Below, one piece after another: positions 28,301 through 43,300 of a DNA stretch of 64,000 bases (its first letter is position 1; the number at the start of each line of letters is the position of its first letter). Below the pieces are notes generated by a model. It saw nothing but the letters and a program-made list of their open reading frames with translations. It searched no databases and had not been told where the DNA came from. The translations under genes were made by a program, and so were the position numbers. Origin of the DNA: Lanius collurio. Taxonomy: Eukaryota; Chordata; Aves; Passeriformes; Laniidae. The stretch lies in NCBI GenBank assembly GCA_020086605.1, contig JACBWW010000008.1, forward strand, positions 9,142,235 to 9,206,234, read 5' to 3'.

Positions 28301-31300
28301 TAAATAAATTTTAGACAAGTTCATCTGGCTTTGTCTTGTGCTTTCTATTAAATCTAACACACCAGTTTGCTACTACTGATTTGGGGGCTGGGGGAGGGGG
28401 GAGATTTACTGATTGTTCTGATTAAAGAAGCATGAACCCCAACAATTTAACAGTGGGTGTACCTTCAGATAAACTAATGGCTAAGTAATAGAATGTACCT
28501 CTAACTACTTACCAAAGTTAAATACAAAGCCTGTTTTTTCATCAACATTTTTAGATCCTAATTATAAAATTCTGCTCAACAGAAGTTATATCATACAAAG
28601 ACAGGTGCTTGGGATCAAGTCATGATCAAAACAATAGTTTCATATGACGTAACTCTCCACATTTCCTCGTTTTTTTGTTCGTGTTGTTTCCAAATTCAGT
28701 GCATACTGAAAAGCTAACATTTGAGGTTTTGCCTTTATATTGTGCAACTTTCTCCCAAAATAATTACCATACCATTCTACTATATTAATTATTAATATTT
28801 TAAGTATTACATCCACAAAAAATACAATTGATTTACCTACAGGTAATAAGACAAAGCAAAAAACAGCTATAGAGATCATGCCTATTTTATTGAGTGCCTG
28901 AATAGCATCACATTATTGTACAAGAGGCTACTGACATCTTAAGACAGCTATGTTTGACCTGCTAATCAGTTCCAAAAGTTTTACAGTAAACCCTTCCTAA
29001 AGTTTGTAGAAGACAGCAAGTAGGACACAGTAAATAAACAATAAATTTACTTGAACTCTCAAACTAAAACAGTGCTTAAACATCAGGAAACTAAGGAAGA
29101 TAGATCAAAAATAGACACTATTTATGTATACAGTGAAATAATCAAATAAGAAGTACATGGGATTGTAAAAATAACCAATAAACATTTTAGAAGTTCCCAT
29201 GTCACTATTAAAAAAAAAATTTAAATATGTCACTTAATTTACATTCAGAGAAACTTAACCTACACCTGAAAAATCTATCTTCTGAAAGTAAATATCTTCA
29301 GCTTCTGTTTTTACTGAGACAGCTTTGGACAAACCTTTTTTCCTAAATTCAGATTCATGTTATCTTTCCCACCTCTATACAACTCAGAATGGAATATTTC
29401 CTATTGTACTGATGAGGAATTTCAAAGACTGTCATCATGAAAAATATCTCCACCATTGTTCTTGGTAATAGCTCATGAAAAAAACAAGCAAAAAAAATGC
29501 CTATCAGCTTGACTAGAACAAGACCACTTACCAAAAGAAACCCTCAAAATCTTCTTCAATAAACAGAAGCTGTTTTCCAAAGGAAGAAAAGGAAGTCTGA
29601 CTCTCCACTGAGTGCATTTTTCTACTTACCAGCTGGTCAGAAACACAACTTTAGAAACTTCAGAAAAAAACAAATGAGATTTCTTTTGCTGTATTTCACC
29701 TTTCTTTTGTAAAGACACTGGATGTTTTTACTGCCTTCACACAGAGAGAAAAGTTTTCATGGTTGTTGGTGAATGCTAAGAGCTATTTAACCCTTCACAC
29801 TTGCCTATGACCGATAGCTCAGGCAGAACAGCAGAAGCAGTATTGTCACAAGTTTTGAATTAGGCTAAAAATTGCACAGAGTTAAACTCTCTATGTTAAG
29901 CTCAGTACCACTATTCATTATTACACTAATAAGTAAACAGTACTTTCACAGTAAACTTGTGCCCTCAAATGTGTCTAATGCCACAATTTAGCTATGGTCA
30001 GATAGTTGGCTTTGGTTTCTAAAGTGCTCAAATACTAAGATACACAGTCATTCCAAGTTAGAATATACCCAAATCTGCTCAATTTACTGGGACCTTGCAA
30101 CATTACCCCCTAAAAGTTTTCCTCGCTGTTACTAGAAAAACTAGAACTGGAAAGATAATATTCTGGAAACAAAACTAAAGACTTCCCCATCCACTCTCCA
30201 TATTAGTACAGCCAGGAACGTTAGTGCAGATGTAAAATTTTAAAAATAATTTTCCAATATTAAGAAAATGAAAGTGTAATTTATTTTCTCAATTTAAAAA
30301 TTCAAAAAAAAAGTCATTCCAACTCTGGAATGAAGGAATAGAAGGGCAAAACCAAAAAAGGAAACAAAATGGAATGAACACCTAGAAGAGGTAAATCTAA
30401 GGGGGCAGACCTGAAAAAAAAAACCAGATTCCAACCATCCCACTTCTTTTTTCCTGAGAAAAAAAATGAGTCCAATTTAGCTGTAGTGGCTTAAAAAACC
30501 AACACAGTGTTTGAAAAAACACTACAGTGGAAGACCACGTAAGCCACAATTATGAACGGGAAAAAAACTATCATGGGGGCAGTTGAGCTGTGCACTTCCA
30601 AAGAACCAGTAGGTCTGATAATTTGTTATTATAAGAAAAAACAAGTAACATATTTCAAAAGACAGACTGAAAGGCATAATGAATACCAATAAAGATATAA
30701 ATCAGTCACATGGAACATAAACAAGATTTTGAAAACCTTACCTAACAACTAATAATTACACAATTAAGCAGCTTAAAAACTGAGAAACTGTATTAATAGC
30801 CTGAAGAGAACCACCTTACTTTCCTAATTACTTTGATTCTGAATTTCAAGAAAAAGTAAATTCTAGTCTTATACAACTGCGCTGTGTGGACAACATGGAT
30901 ACCCTGAAGGGAGACAACCTGGAAATAAGAGTATTAAAACAGAAGGTCAAAAACGTAAGAAATACAAAAAACGTTCAATTTTTAACACAATACTGTTGTA
31001 TTATAAGTTCAAGTAATGTGAATAAAGACTGGGTTTACTTCACTAGACAGCAGAGAGGATGACATGTCATCCATTTACTAACAGACTTTTTTTTAAAAAA
31101 TCTTTCCTCAAGAGTGCAACAAGAACACTTACAGCTGATTCAAGATAAATGAGTAAGTAGTAAAATTCAATCTTGTTCTCACTGATCACACCACTTTTTT
31201 CAGCAAGGAACCAGTTTTAAACAAAAAAGAAGTTTAACTGTTATTATCTTAGTTGTACTCTCAAAACTAGGACAGCAAAAGCCTCCCTTCCTTAGCTCAA

Positions 31301-34300
31301 GCCCTTTCTAAAGAAATATAACAAACACCTAGATTGTCTCCTCAAACTATTTCCCTTTTGGTTTGCACAAGGTGTTTACATCATTAGAAATCAAAGTCTT
31401 ACAGTTAATGCCTGTTGTCAGAACCCTGACTATAATACATACTCTTCACATTACAAAATACAGAATATGCAATCAGAAACCCACTGCAAATGGGACAAAC
31501 AACCTTACAAGGAACAGACTTCTTGAAATTAAGAGCAGTAATGTGCAGCTACTCCCACAAAATACTTTCAAGTCTGAATGATTTTGGTGGCACTCTTTCC
31601 AGTGAGAATATATGGAAAAAAGACATCTGATGTAGCAGCTCTTTTATTACTTTAGCATTGCCTAATAATCTACATGAGGTAAAAATTTTTAATGAGTAAA
31701 CAAACTAATCACTGATATTAGAAACTGGAAAACAAAATTACGTAGCTTGGAAAGGTGGTACAAGTAGTCACTCAGACTACTTACAAAAAAGGTTTGTGAT
31801 GGACAAAAGGTCAGAAAAAACATGTGTTACCCTTAGGAAGGGATCGTCTTAACATTCTACTCAGCAGAAAATAGAGCTCTTACTCCTCTTTCGAAATTCT
31901 ACATAAAGTGTCCAACATAAACAAAAGGAAATAAGTGCTACAATAAAACTACAGTCTATAGCTCCCATCACTTTGTTATGTTCCTAGCCGTATACTTGAT
32001 GTCACTGAAAAGGAATCCCTTTCCTCACCTCAGTGTCTGAAACTACAGTCAGGAATCTGATAGCATGCATTCTTCTGATGTGCATTCTTTTCCTGTATTT
32101 GCTGTATATAAAGAAAAAAGTCAAATAACTCAGCTAAACATTTACAAGGGTTAATTGAGAAACACACAGCATGCAAAGGGATGTATTTTGGCATTTCTTC
32201 ACAGAAGGCAAAACAGAATGGTTTGCATCAGGCACTACCACTAATGCTGCATGAAGCAGCTACCTCTCAAAGCAGGGACGCTTTCCCATATTCAGCCTGG
32301 CTGGGCAAATTTATTTGACTGGTAAGTGACAAAACCCAGCAACATTCACCTAATAAACAGTAGTTTTTACATATATTAGGAAGCATGAGCACTTCACTGC
32401 ACAGTCACATAACCAAAAAATTCAATGCAACTTCACTATCAGATGTACATGGCTGGAAAGCAAAGTATGAGAAAGAAGTAGGGGCTACATCATCTGAGAA
32501 TGGTCCATATTGTCTTTTGGTCTCCAAAAATTAATTTATCAGTAGTGTCATCTATGTGAATTCTCAGATACAACCTATTCAATCTCAGCCTACTACCTAT
32601 ATCTAAAAATTTCACATTAAAAACATTTAGAAAAATGGACGTGTTAAACAAGTCTAATCTTCAAATCATTCCTTGAAAAACTAATAGCAAGTTTAATACT
32701 ATTATCCTTTTGATGATCTCTTCAGCTAGGGATGACACTTTCAAATAGAAAGTGGTTTTTTTTGACCAGGTAGCTCTTAGAACTTTTCTTCTCATTGCCT
32801 CAAAATATTCTGTGCTCTCCAGCTATAAGATTCTGTCTTGCATGTTGCTTCAACAGCCACACAGGATGACTATTATTTTTTTGACATCTGTGGCAACATA
32901 GGGAAATCCTGATTTTCTTAATGTGTGTGTGTATCTGTGTGTTTACAACTTTAAAGATACGAGGGCATCACTCCACAGCTCACATAAAGCATGAAGTTAA
33001 CAGAAGCAACTAGTTCCCTAGAATAAACAACCGTATCCTTACTGGCATATGATGCAGAAATTACCTCATGGTTTAAAACAAAATTCTCTGATTATTATAA
33101 AACCTGAGAGGAGTATCATCAGTCAAACACAATTGTCTTGAAAAAAGTTACCTACGCTTGAGTCATACTGAATCTCTACTTGCACACAGGTAGTCACACT
33201 GAAATTTCTCATGCTGCAGAAACATCCAGCCTCCCTGTGGCTTCTGCTGAGAACCTTCTTAAATGAAAAGACTTGATTACAAATTAATTAAACAAGAAAA
33301 GGAAGGAAAAGACATTATTTGATTGTATATCCATAAGTCTTTCTGCTGCTGTGGGGAGCTAATGATCAAGAAGCTAGTATTTGCAGAATGAGAACTGTCT
33401 CCCTGAAACTAAGTACACTATAACCACTGCTACACCAGTAACAAATACAAAATACAGTAAGTTAAGAAGAAGCAAATGTTGATGTGAGACAGCATTGTAG
33501 GCATGTCCTTATGGTGCCACTCTGAGCTACTGAAAAATCCTATTTCTGATCTGGAAGTGATTCTTAAGCAAGCTGTGGTGGAGATCACCCCCAGTTATCT
33601 CAGTTAATTTTAGGATCTCAGCATGTGTCTGATTCTTCGCAAGTCCTTTTAAATAAGAATTTGGCTTTATTATGTTCAAGACAGGTTCATTTCTTCTGTA
33701 TTTGAAGTCAGTTGCTAGGAGCAGAAGAAAGAGATGTATAACAGCATTTAATGAAACCTGATAGCACACCCTTGACTTTAAAGTATTTAATGACTCCCTG
33801 TGATACCCACAAATGCAAAGGTGAAATAGACACACAGGGAATAAAGTCTTAAGAAGGGGAGGAAGGTGACACTGACAAAAACAGAAATACATCTTCAAAC
33901 TGCTGCCACCAGGGAAAAACTTGCATTCAGAAACTGAAAGCAGAAGATGGACTGTCACACAAAAGTTACATAGCCTCAAATGGATGCCAAGAAATTTGGT
34001 ACTGTCTGAAGTTCAGCAGTAAAACTGGTACTCCGGTCTCTTCATCACTGATGAAAATAGGGCTCTGAAACAAACACTACACGTCTTTTAAACCTCTGCA
34101 CTTATCAAGAACTGTGACTTCAGTTTAATCTGAAACTGAGTTCTGTTCCTCCCAAAGGCCCTAGGTTTTCTCTCTGCAGAAATATGTGCATCTTGAAACT
34201 ATTGCAGCAATTTAGGTAAATAACAGACACACAGCTGGGGTGGGCAGTGGTGGTGGAAGCGGTGGGAGAAAACCACAACAGAAACAACTCACCTATGCTG

Positions 34301-37300
34301 TTATCTACAAAATCACAGAGGGATATGTAGTACTTCCTATCTGTAGCAGTCACAGCTGGTAGGATAGCTCTGCTTAGTTATAAGTTAGTTACCTCTTTGA
34401 AATTACTACTATTAATTCTTGCCCAGAAAGGATAATTTCCCTTAATTGTACTCTTTGCAAAAACAGCTCTGTCATACTTTTTCTTTTCACATTCACTGTA
34501 ACTACACTATTTAAATGAGAAATGGAAAGTGGAACAAATGAACACTGAGTCCCTCAGAGGAGGTACACTTTTATAAAACCTAAACTGCATACCAAAGTGT
34601 TCAAATTTTGCACAGAACTTTTGATATATCAATCCAGCAGCACTGCTGCTAAGGCCAGCTTTCTCACTTAAGAAAAGCACAAATCCTGCTTCACCTTTAA
34701 GGACAAGTGCTCTAGAAAAACAGTGACCTTGGGGGTAGAGTAGACCAATCTAATGCATTACAGGTGACCTATCCCTCAACTGCAACCTTTCTGGTGATTT
34801 TTTTTTCTTTTCAAATTGGAAGGATGTAACAGACAGAAAAGCATCAGTTATGATTTGAGAAGTTGTGCACCTGTGCCCACCTCTAACATACAGTCCTTCC
34901 AAAGTACTGAAGTAATTTTGATGGCTTTACTGGCACCAGGCTTATGTCTTCCATTTGTAAGTAATTATTTTCTCTATTTCAGATAATGGAGAGTGTTTTT
35001 GTGTCATGTAAGAACACATGTTGTAGGAAAGACAAAGCTGAAACTATGCTACTCATGACAGCATCTATCAGAGATAAAAAAAGCTTCTCCAAAACAACAC
35101 AGCAAAGACAAGAAAATGCCAAGTACATCTGGCAGCAAATTGCTTAGCCCAAACCTGAAACATGGAACATCCACACACAAGTAACTGTGCAGAGCATAGT
35201 ACTCACAGTGAGATATGAAGAACAGGAGTGAAGAGATAAATTAATCTATTTCTAGAGTAGAGAACAACTGTGTGTCAAAACACACCATGATCTTCCTACT
35301 TATCCACATCAAGCAAAGAGGTGGCAGAACACAAGTGTTGTCAACAGACATCAAAGAAGTAAACACTAACGTGTGAAAACAAAATGTAGTTACAATAAGA
35401 ATGTGCATGTTGGGTAATACTAAAAGAGAAAAAATGAGACCCCAAAAGAATTGTATCAGGAACATCCATCAAAAACTTTATCACTCATAAATGTACAAGT
35501 TGCACTCTCCAATAATTTTTCCTTCCAAAAGCTCTAACTTCCAATATTTTAGACTGAGCAGTTTAACTGTGACTATCTTGCCACATTATGCTTTTGTGCC
35601 TTACTTAATTTTGCTGGATAAGTGTACACAACTGCTATACACAACCACCTTGTAGGAGGAGACAGACTGTTTCCATCTGCTGAAAGGGAAATTACACATA
35701 AACCGAGGTCACTGCTTTTTGTTCAGTAAGACTCTATCAAAGAAAAATCAGAACTGTTACGCAACTTTGTCTACTTCTGTACTTCCAACTCATATAAAAT
35801 GACACGTCTACAAAAAAAAAAAAAAAAACATTTCACTGTAACAGTTACAAATACTTTCTCAGAAATGTTTGCCCATTGCTAACTTATATATATCCACAGT
35901 AACGTAAAATCAGATAATATTAAAGACAGGTCTTTGAAATCACACCATCAAAGACATAAATTCCAAGGAAAAATATTTTCATTTTGATCGTAATAGTTAA
36001 CTATGTTATTTTCAAGTATTTTTTGCAATATTCACTGAAGTATTTACATTCCTATTTCCACCATTTTAATTCTCTCACATTTTAAGCAAAAGGCTTGAAG
36101 TCACAGATAGAGCATCTAAACTTAGCATAGAGTCAAAAAAATGCATTAACTTGTATCTGTTACTAATAAGAGGAACAAAAAGTGCTCTATGTAACTCAGA
36201 TTCACAGTTGAGTATTAAAATATGTAGAGTTGAAATAGCTACTCTAAAAACGTGTTTTGGAAATCTACACTTAGTTAATATTGAATATACTTTGCATCCT
36301 TCTACCTCCATCTTACATTGCACAAACTACTGCACTTTTACTAATCTCAGTATCAAAAATTAAAAATACTCAACTCATTTAAAATTTTATTTGTTTAGAA
36401 GCTTAACTTACTGCTTTAACACATTACAAAAAAAATTTCAGAACCATTTCTCAAGCAAATGAAGCGGTGCAAAGCCCGCTCATAAATACAAAATCCTTTA
36501 AAACTCAAGGTTTCCCACTCGTACATTGAAGGCTCTAGAATTTGTTATGACTAGAGAATGGACAAAATAACCTCAAACTACCTTCAAAAAAACCCCCACC
36601 CTCTCTCCAGCGCAGCGTCAGTTTCAAGTCCTCAGTCATGAAGTTCTCAATAACAGATTTCTACTATAAGTGCAGATCTGAAATTTTGTGTATAACTGCC
36701 CTATTTGGAATAAAATAAATCCAAACTAAGTTAAAAGATTTGCTTTAAGGTGAGCTCTCCTTCAGCTCCATTTAGAGAAATTCAATACACACAGGAAATA
36801 ATTTTAAAAAAAAATTAAAAACTTTACTTGAAAAAAACCACAGTTAAAATTTGGTTGTATGGTTTCTTTTTCTTATGTAGAAGGGATGTATATTCTTATA
36901 TAGAAAGGATATTCTTATGAAGAGAAGATATTAATACTTCACAAGTATTTAGGCATGAAAAACATCATTACTGCCAATGGATTTGCTATATCCAACTGAA
37001 AAGTGCTATAAATTTTTTAATATTTTTTTCCTTGGTTGCAATATTGAACTTGCTTTCTTTGATTCCGAGCTTCTTCAAGAAATTCTTGGTTTATACAAAC
37101 CAAATAACAACATGTGATGTCCTCAAAATAGTATCAGGAGCACTTACTCATCGTACTTGATATGATAAATAGCTTCTTCATCAGTGTCCATACAGTCTGA
37201 GTAAGATGTGGAAGGTTTACTGTCCAAATTATTTGCATTTTCTCTAGAATGATCTTGATTTAAGTTTCCATTAGTCCTTTTGTAAGTGTTACCACTCTTC

Positions 37301-40300
37301 CCTTGAGCTTTACCATTCTTATGTCCCTTTGTTGCTCGGGTAACATTTTCTATATGAGCTTCAAACCAGGCTCCAATGCTGACATCACGTGCATCCACCA
37401 ATTCATTTATCTAAAAGGAAAATTCAATAATGAATTTATGCTTATTTTATAAAAAACCATTAAAAAAAAAAAAATCAGATAACTTACTTTGCTACTGCTT
37501 AATTCTGTTCAGTAAAACAACTATAATAACTAGTTGAGCTTAAGTAAGTTCAAGTAATGTGCAGTCATAAATACTTTTATATGCACTTTCAATGTTTTAT
37601 TACTCTTCCTTCATTAAAATCTACTATAAATGTAATTAATATATAGTTTTAAAAAGCAATGCTAACTTTTTTTCCCCTTCAAACCTGAAAATTAGTTTGA
37701 TCTCTTTCATTATCCTTTCTTCTTGTTTCACCAGCTGTTCTTTACAGCTATAAAAAGCACACACAGTATTAAAATACTAGCTCACAACCAAAGGGTTTAC
37801 AGACCTTCCTCAGCCTCCACTTGGAATTATATTTAACTTTCTATCTTTCTGTCCTGCAAGATTTTTTTCATCATTAAAAACCCAAGGACAGATGGGAAAA
37901 AAAAACTAACAAGGTTGCCCGTCAGCCAAAGAGTTACAGTCAGCCAAAATGTCATGACTGTAAGAAATTAAACTAATCTCCAGAATTTATCCCTTCTGTA
38001 CTCACAGCATTACTCGTATTCAGCAACCAAACCATTTTACTATTCTAAAATCATGCTGTATTTTTTCAAGTCTTCAGATAATTAACACATGTTCCTTTAA
38101 TAATACTGAGAACACTAAAAGAAAAAAGATTTAAAAACCACTTTAACAGTACACCAACTATAAAAAAAATTACAACAGAACTACTGCACATAGAAAATAT
38201 CTCTAATTATCAATATGAGACACTTGCAGATATACAGATAGGTAAATACACATATGGTTCAAGCTACAGTATTTGTCAAGTACCAGTATTGTGCCAGACG
38301 GATACTTACTCTCACACACTCCAAAGGCGAATTTCTAAGACACGAATAATCTTACTGTATTTTCACAGGAATAAAACTCAATAAGTTTTAGTATTTAGAG
38401 TGAAGCAATCCTTAGGTATTTGAAAGCATAACTGACATCAGTTTCAGCTAACAAGTTCATCCCATTAAAGGAATACTTCCTGCTTTACTCTTTCCATTCC
38501 TCTTCTTCAGATAACTTCCCAAACTTATTGTTTTGTTTTTCACATATGTAAAATACCATCATGTATTTTTATTCTTTCTTAGAACCTACAGTATTCAAAG
38601 TACAGCTTATTACCAGGATGACCATTTTAGCCACATGATTAACAAATCAGAGAAGGACAGCCTTTTAAATCTGTCAATCTATTTTAAACATAAACCGTGG
38701 ATTCTGGCACTTCTAGAAGGAACCTTCATGAAGGCATCCCTACACAATCTTATGTGTTTTAATTAGTTGCAGCTCAAAGCGGTGCTTTACTTCCTCTTCT
38801 CCAAAACATAGTTGAATGAGATACACACTACTAAGGATTTCCCCATCTACTGCTACTTCTTGCAGCTAGTTACAGAAGTGCCAAAGAAACCACGTCAGCC
38901 AAATTAAAATCCGTAATCTCCAGATCCAGAATAATAAAAAATTGAAAACAAACAAACAAACAAAATACATCAGTGTTGCAGTGGACCCCCCTGTCCCCCC
39001 CCCTGGCCGGGTCCCTGCCATGTGACTGAGTCGGGTCTGTCTGATGTTCAAGCAGCCCGGGCTCTGATCTGGTTGGTTGTTTATCCCAGCCCCATCCCTG
39101 TGACAAATTTTTCCCCCTCTGTGACAAAACCAACTGGACACAAAGTCTCGCCCTCTTACCCTGGCCGACTCTCGCCCAAGGTCGCTCTGTACCCCCCAGG
39201 ACAGAGGGAATACATGACTTAACATCATAAAGGAGGTTTGAGCTGTATTTCTCTTCTCAACTTCTGCTTCTGGTGAATGGCTGTCACTGACACTGGCTTA
39301 AAGTGGGGCTGCACAGTCAAGAATATTTAGGCTTGTAAATGGTTTAAGATATTCCAAGACATAAAGAGGCAAGCTCACCACAGAAATTAAGCAATTACCA
39401 AACACCAGTGCAAACTCCCCTAACCATTCCTCTGTAACGCATGCATATGTAATTTGATGTGAATAATTACACAATATACTTCCCACACTTGCAAAGAGTA
39501 AGAGCAAATAATTATTACCAGAGACTTCTGAGAAGCATAATACAATTATTTTGTGTGAGTGGTATCTGATTTAAGAACTGTTTTATTAGTAGCTATTTCT
39601 AAACAGTATTAAACAAACACTGATTTTAATTACAGATTCTATTTGGTTCTTATTCCAAGCTAGTGCTTTTGGCTAAAATGTTTCTGCTGCAGTCAGAGTT
39701 TTTTGGAAGAAAAATTGACGATACGAGAATCACAAAACAAAACATGCACATGCTTCTGAATGAGCTATGTTTTTCCTAACATCATGCCTGCATGCTCAAA
39801 CCAGTGTTACTCTAACTGGTCTCTTGCAACTCATCCTGCGTTCTTTTTGGCCATTGGTTAGCCAAGGTAGCGCTCTACACTCATGCCATGTCCATCTTGG
39901 GATGGCCTCCCAGTTCTTAGACCAGACACCACTAACAATTTTTAGTAACAACGAACAAGAGTTGCACATAAATCCATCCACTACTAGTCCTCCAGAGTAA
40001 AACTGTATCAGATGACAGGTAGAACTGGGATATAGAACAAAATATTCTGATTTACACAATATGCAATGACCACACAGAGGAACTCTGTTTAAACCTATTA
40101 AACAGTGTTTAACATCTGTTTAAATCACTATTTCAGCCACCTAACAATAATATAATTAATTTTTATTTCCAATATTAACTCTACCATTATATTTTTATTA
40201 TTTTTTTAATTGCAGATTCCATACTGGCTAACTTTCCTTCTGGTAGCTGAAATCAGAAAGAGAGAGCAGGGCACAGAGGTTGGGACTATTCATAGCATGG

Positions 40301-43300
40301 AGTAAATAACAGGTATCTTGTTGAGTCTAGCTCTGTATGAAGAACCAATGAGGCACAGGACTTTGCTCAGAGTAAGTTGTAACAAAATAATTCTTCCAGT
40401 AAGTAAATAGTTCCTTATTGTTTGACAATGACTTCCAAGATCATTAAATATATCCACCTATTTAGCCACCTAATGTACCTTAATTTATTAAGCCCTAGGC
40501 CTTTTTTACTGACTTCCATTAAACAAGTTTATGACCTCTGAACTACAAGAGTGGGTAAAAATACATTCTTTGAAGTTTTCAAATATTGTAATTAGAAATC
40601 CTCTATATACATTCATACTGCTATCTTCAGATAGCAAACATTGAAATGACTACACTTCTCAAGGTATACTGAAAACACATTGTTGACTGAAAAGCTAATC
40701 ACTTCACAAGTAATGAAGGAGAAAGTGTTAGGCCTCTAGAATGAGACATCACAAAAATTTCAGCTGACCTGACAAAACAGGTTTCCTTGGGTATGCTTGC
40801 TGATATCAGCATTCTCTGTTATATTTCTGGTTTAATCCTGAACAAAACAGCTAAGAGACTGCTTGATATTTAACATATTGAAATTCAGCATTTTTGAAAA
40901 ACATGTATTTTAGTCCTCTTTTCCTCAGATCAGTCTATTTGCTGTGTTCTCCCATCTCCCTAGTATTCTCATCTTTTCTCCTATCACCTTTTAAACTTAT
41001 TGACTAATTATATAACTTCAGAACTGGAGTTCTTCCCATTGTAATAACTGGACATAAAAGAAAAAGGAAGCACACAAGCTTGTGTCTCCATATTGAAGCT
41101 ACTCATTTCTCCCTGATTCCTCAGAGAATGAACAGAACTCCAACTGAAACTACCTTGTACAGCGTAGCAGCCGCTGATGCATTAAGGCTACAGAAATTTG
41201 GCAGAGAATGAGGCCCCCTGTGTCCCAGCTGGTCTTCAGAGATGAGAGGGTTGGGTGCCACTGGGCTTGATTTCTGATTGATTCAGCACTAAGTCTGGTT
41301 GTGTTCAGTAACATCCACAATCCAGATTCACCAATAGTGCAGTTTATTGAAGCAACAGGAGGCAGGTTCAGGACTGACAGTGAGCAATGCACTAACTACA
41401 GAGTGTTATTACGTGTCATGACTGGAAGTATAGTAACAGAGATCTGTTAGCACTATAAACACATATATTCACATATAAAAATAAACACCCATATACACAA
41501 ATAAATATCCATATATATTAATACATATTCATCTACAATAATAAATATTTTCCAACATTAATAAATACTTATATGTGTGTGTGAATAAATATTCCTGGGT
41601 CTGCTCCAATGTAACCTGGAGGTACAAAGCCCACCTAAAATGCACCCCTTCAGGGGAGGAGGAGAGACATAGCCCATCAGTTTATCCTAAGCAAGCACAG
41701 GTGTTTTCCACCTCTGTCTTTCATCCCGAAAATACCTCTTCTATATTGTAATTTTTGGTCCTACCCAAAAGGAACAATTTCATATTACCGGTGGGGTTAT
41801 GGTGACTGCGGTCTTACACAGACGTGCTCTCTTTTCATCTGCATTCCTAGGTGAGCGGAAGTTAATATGCAAATAGGACATAATGCAGATCTTAATAACT
41901 TTTGGTAAGAATTTACAGCTGATACTAAAGTTAAAATAAACACTTCGGTCCACCTACTGAGGTTGGCTTTCTGACCTCAGCCTGACAGCCTTTGTGCACA
42001 TCCTTATCTCCATAAAGAAAACAGACTTTTAGCAAGGCTTGTTATACATGCTGAAGGGGGAGTGAGGCTAATGGCTGGTGCAGGTGCTCCTCTGTGCCCC
42101 ACTGAAACAACACAGCCATGTGGCCTCTGCTTCACTCCAGACATTGCTCCATCCTTAGGCCTTGCTTGAGGCAGGCACAAGATAAGCCAGAGGCCCAGCT
42201 CATGGTTTTCTCAGCCAGCCTTGTCAATTCTTCAAAGACTTAAGACAACACTGTAGTAAGTCTGCCCATTTACCTCCTTTTCCTTCTCTGTAATTGCAGA
42301 TGTTTCCCAGCAAAACAATTACTTTAATGGCTATATCTTATCTAAGGGAAATACCCAAAGAGGAGGTGAAATGCTGCCATTCCCTACAGATATACATATT
42401 CATATACACACATCCTACTAAATATTCAATAAGCTAGCAATCTGGAAACTTCCCATTTTCTATTTAAATTAAACTTCTGGTACACTGATATAATCCTTCA
42501 TGACAATACTGAAAAATTCAACAAGGTACAAAACTAAATGAATACTAGGTATGTAATTCCTAAAAAACCTACATTAAAAAAGTAATCACTACATAACATA
42601 TAGATTAAAGAAATTGTGTATTTCCACACAGCAGCACTGAAACATTAGAACTAAAACTATTTGGCAAGCTTGAAGAAAAAAGAAAGGTAAAAGCTACACT
42701 TTAACACATTTTCCTTACTACTTTCTTCTGTCTACAAGAAAGTATTTGTTTCACAGCTACTCTAAACTTTTTCAAGAACCTGCTTTGAAGAACACAGTGT
42801 GTCAGAGTTTGAGAACTCTCCTGAAAAGTGAGCTTGGTACATGGACATGCTCACGAGTTTTATCTAAGAGTCAGTTTAAGTGAATTTCATTAAAGCCAAA
42901 TGGGGGAATTTTATCAAATCATAAAAGAACTCAATGAGGATACACTCTTTGATACAATAAAATAATGTGTTTTTAACAGTAAAATTAAACTCATAGGAGT
43001 GAGGCAAGTTTCTAGCTTTTAAAGTTTGCACATACCTTGTACAATCCAATGCCAGGATCAATAAGAAATGAGCGAGATGATGTAGATGGCTGACTAGGTG
43101 ATCCACTGTTTGTTTTTTTGACTTTGTTCTTGCAGTTGGAAACAGCACAGGGATTGACTTCTCCATCCTGATCTGTCACAGACGTAGTGGTACGAGCCTC
43201 AGAATCAGAACGTATCAAAAGCTGAACTATGTCATTTAGTCCAACATTGTAGTCAAATAAAGTGTGTCCATCTTCTAGCTGTCAAAAAGAAATGTGTACT

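Noticed and set aside
28383..28401. G-quadruplex candidate in intron 3
   Set aside because: Only three separate G runs are present, and on the strand opposite the UHRF2 transcript.
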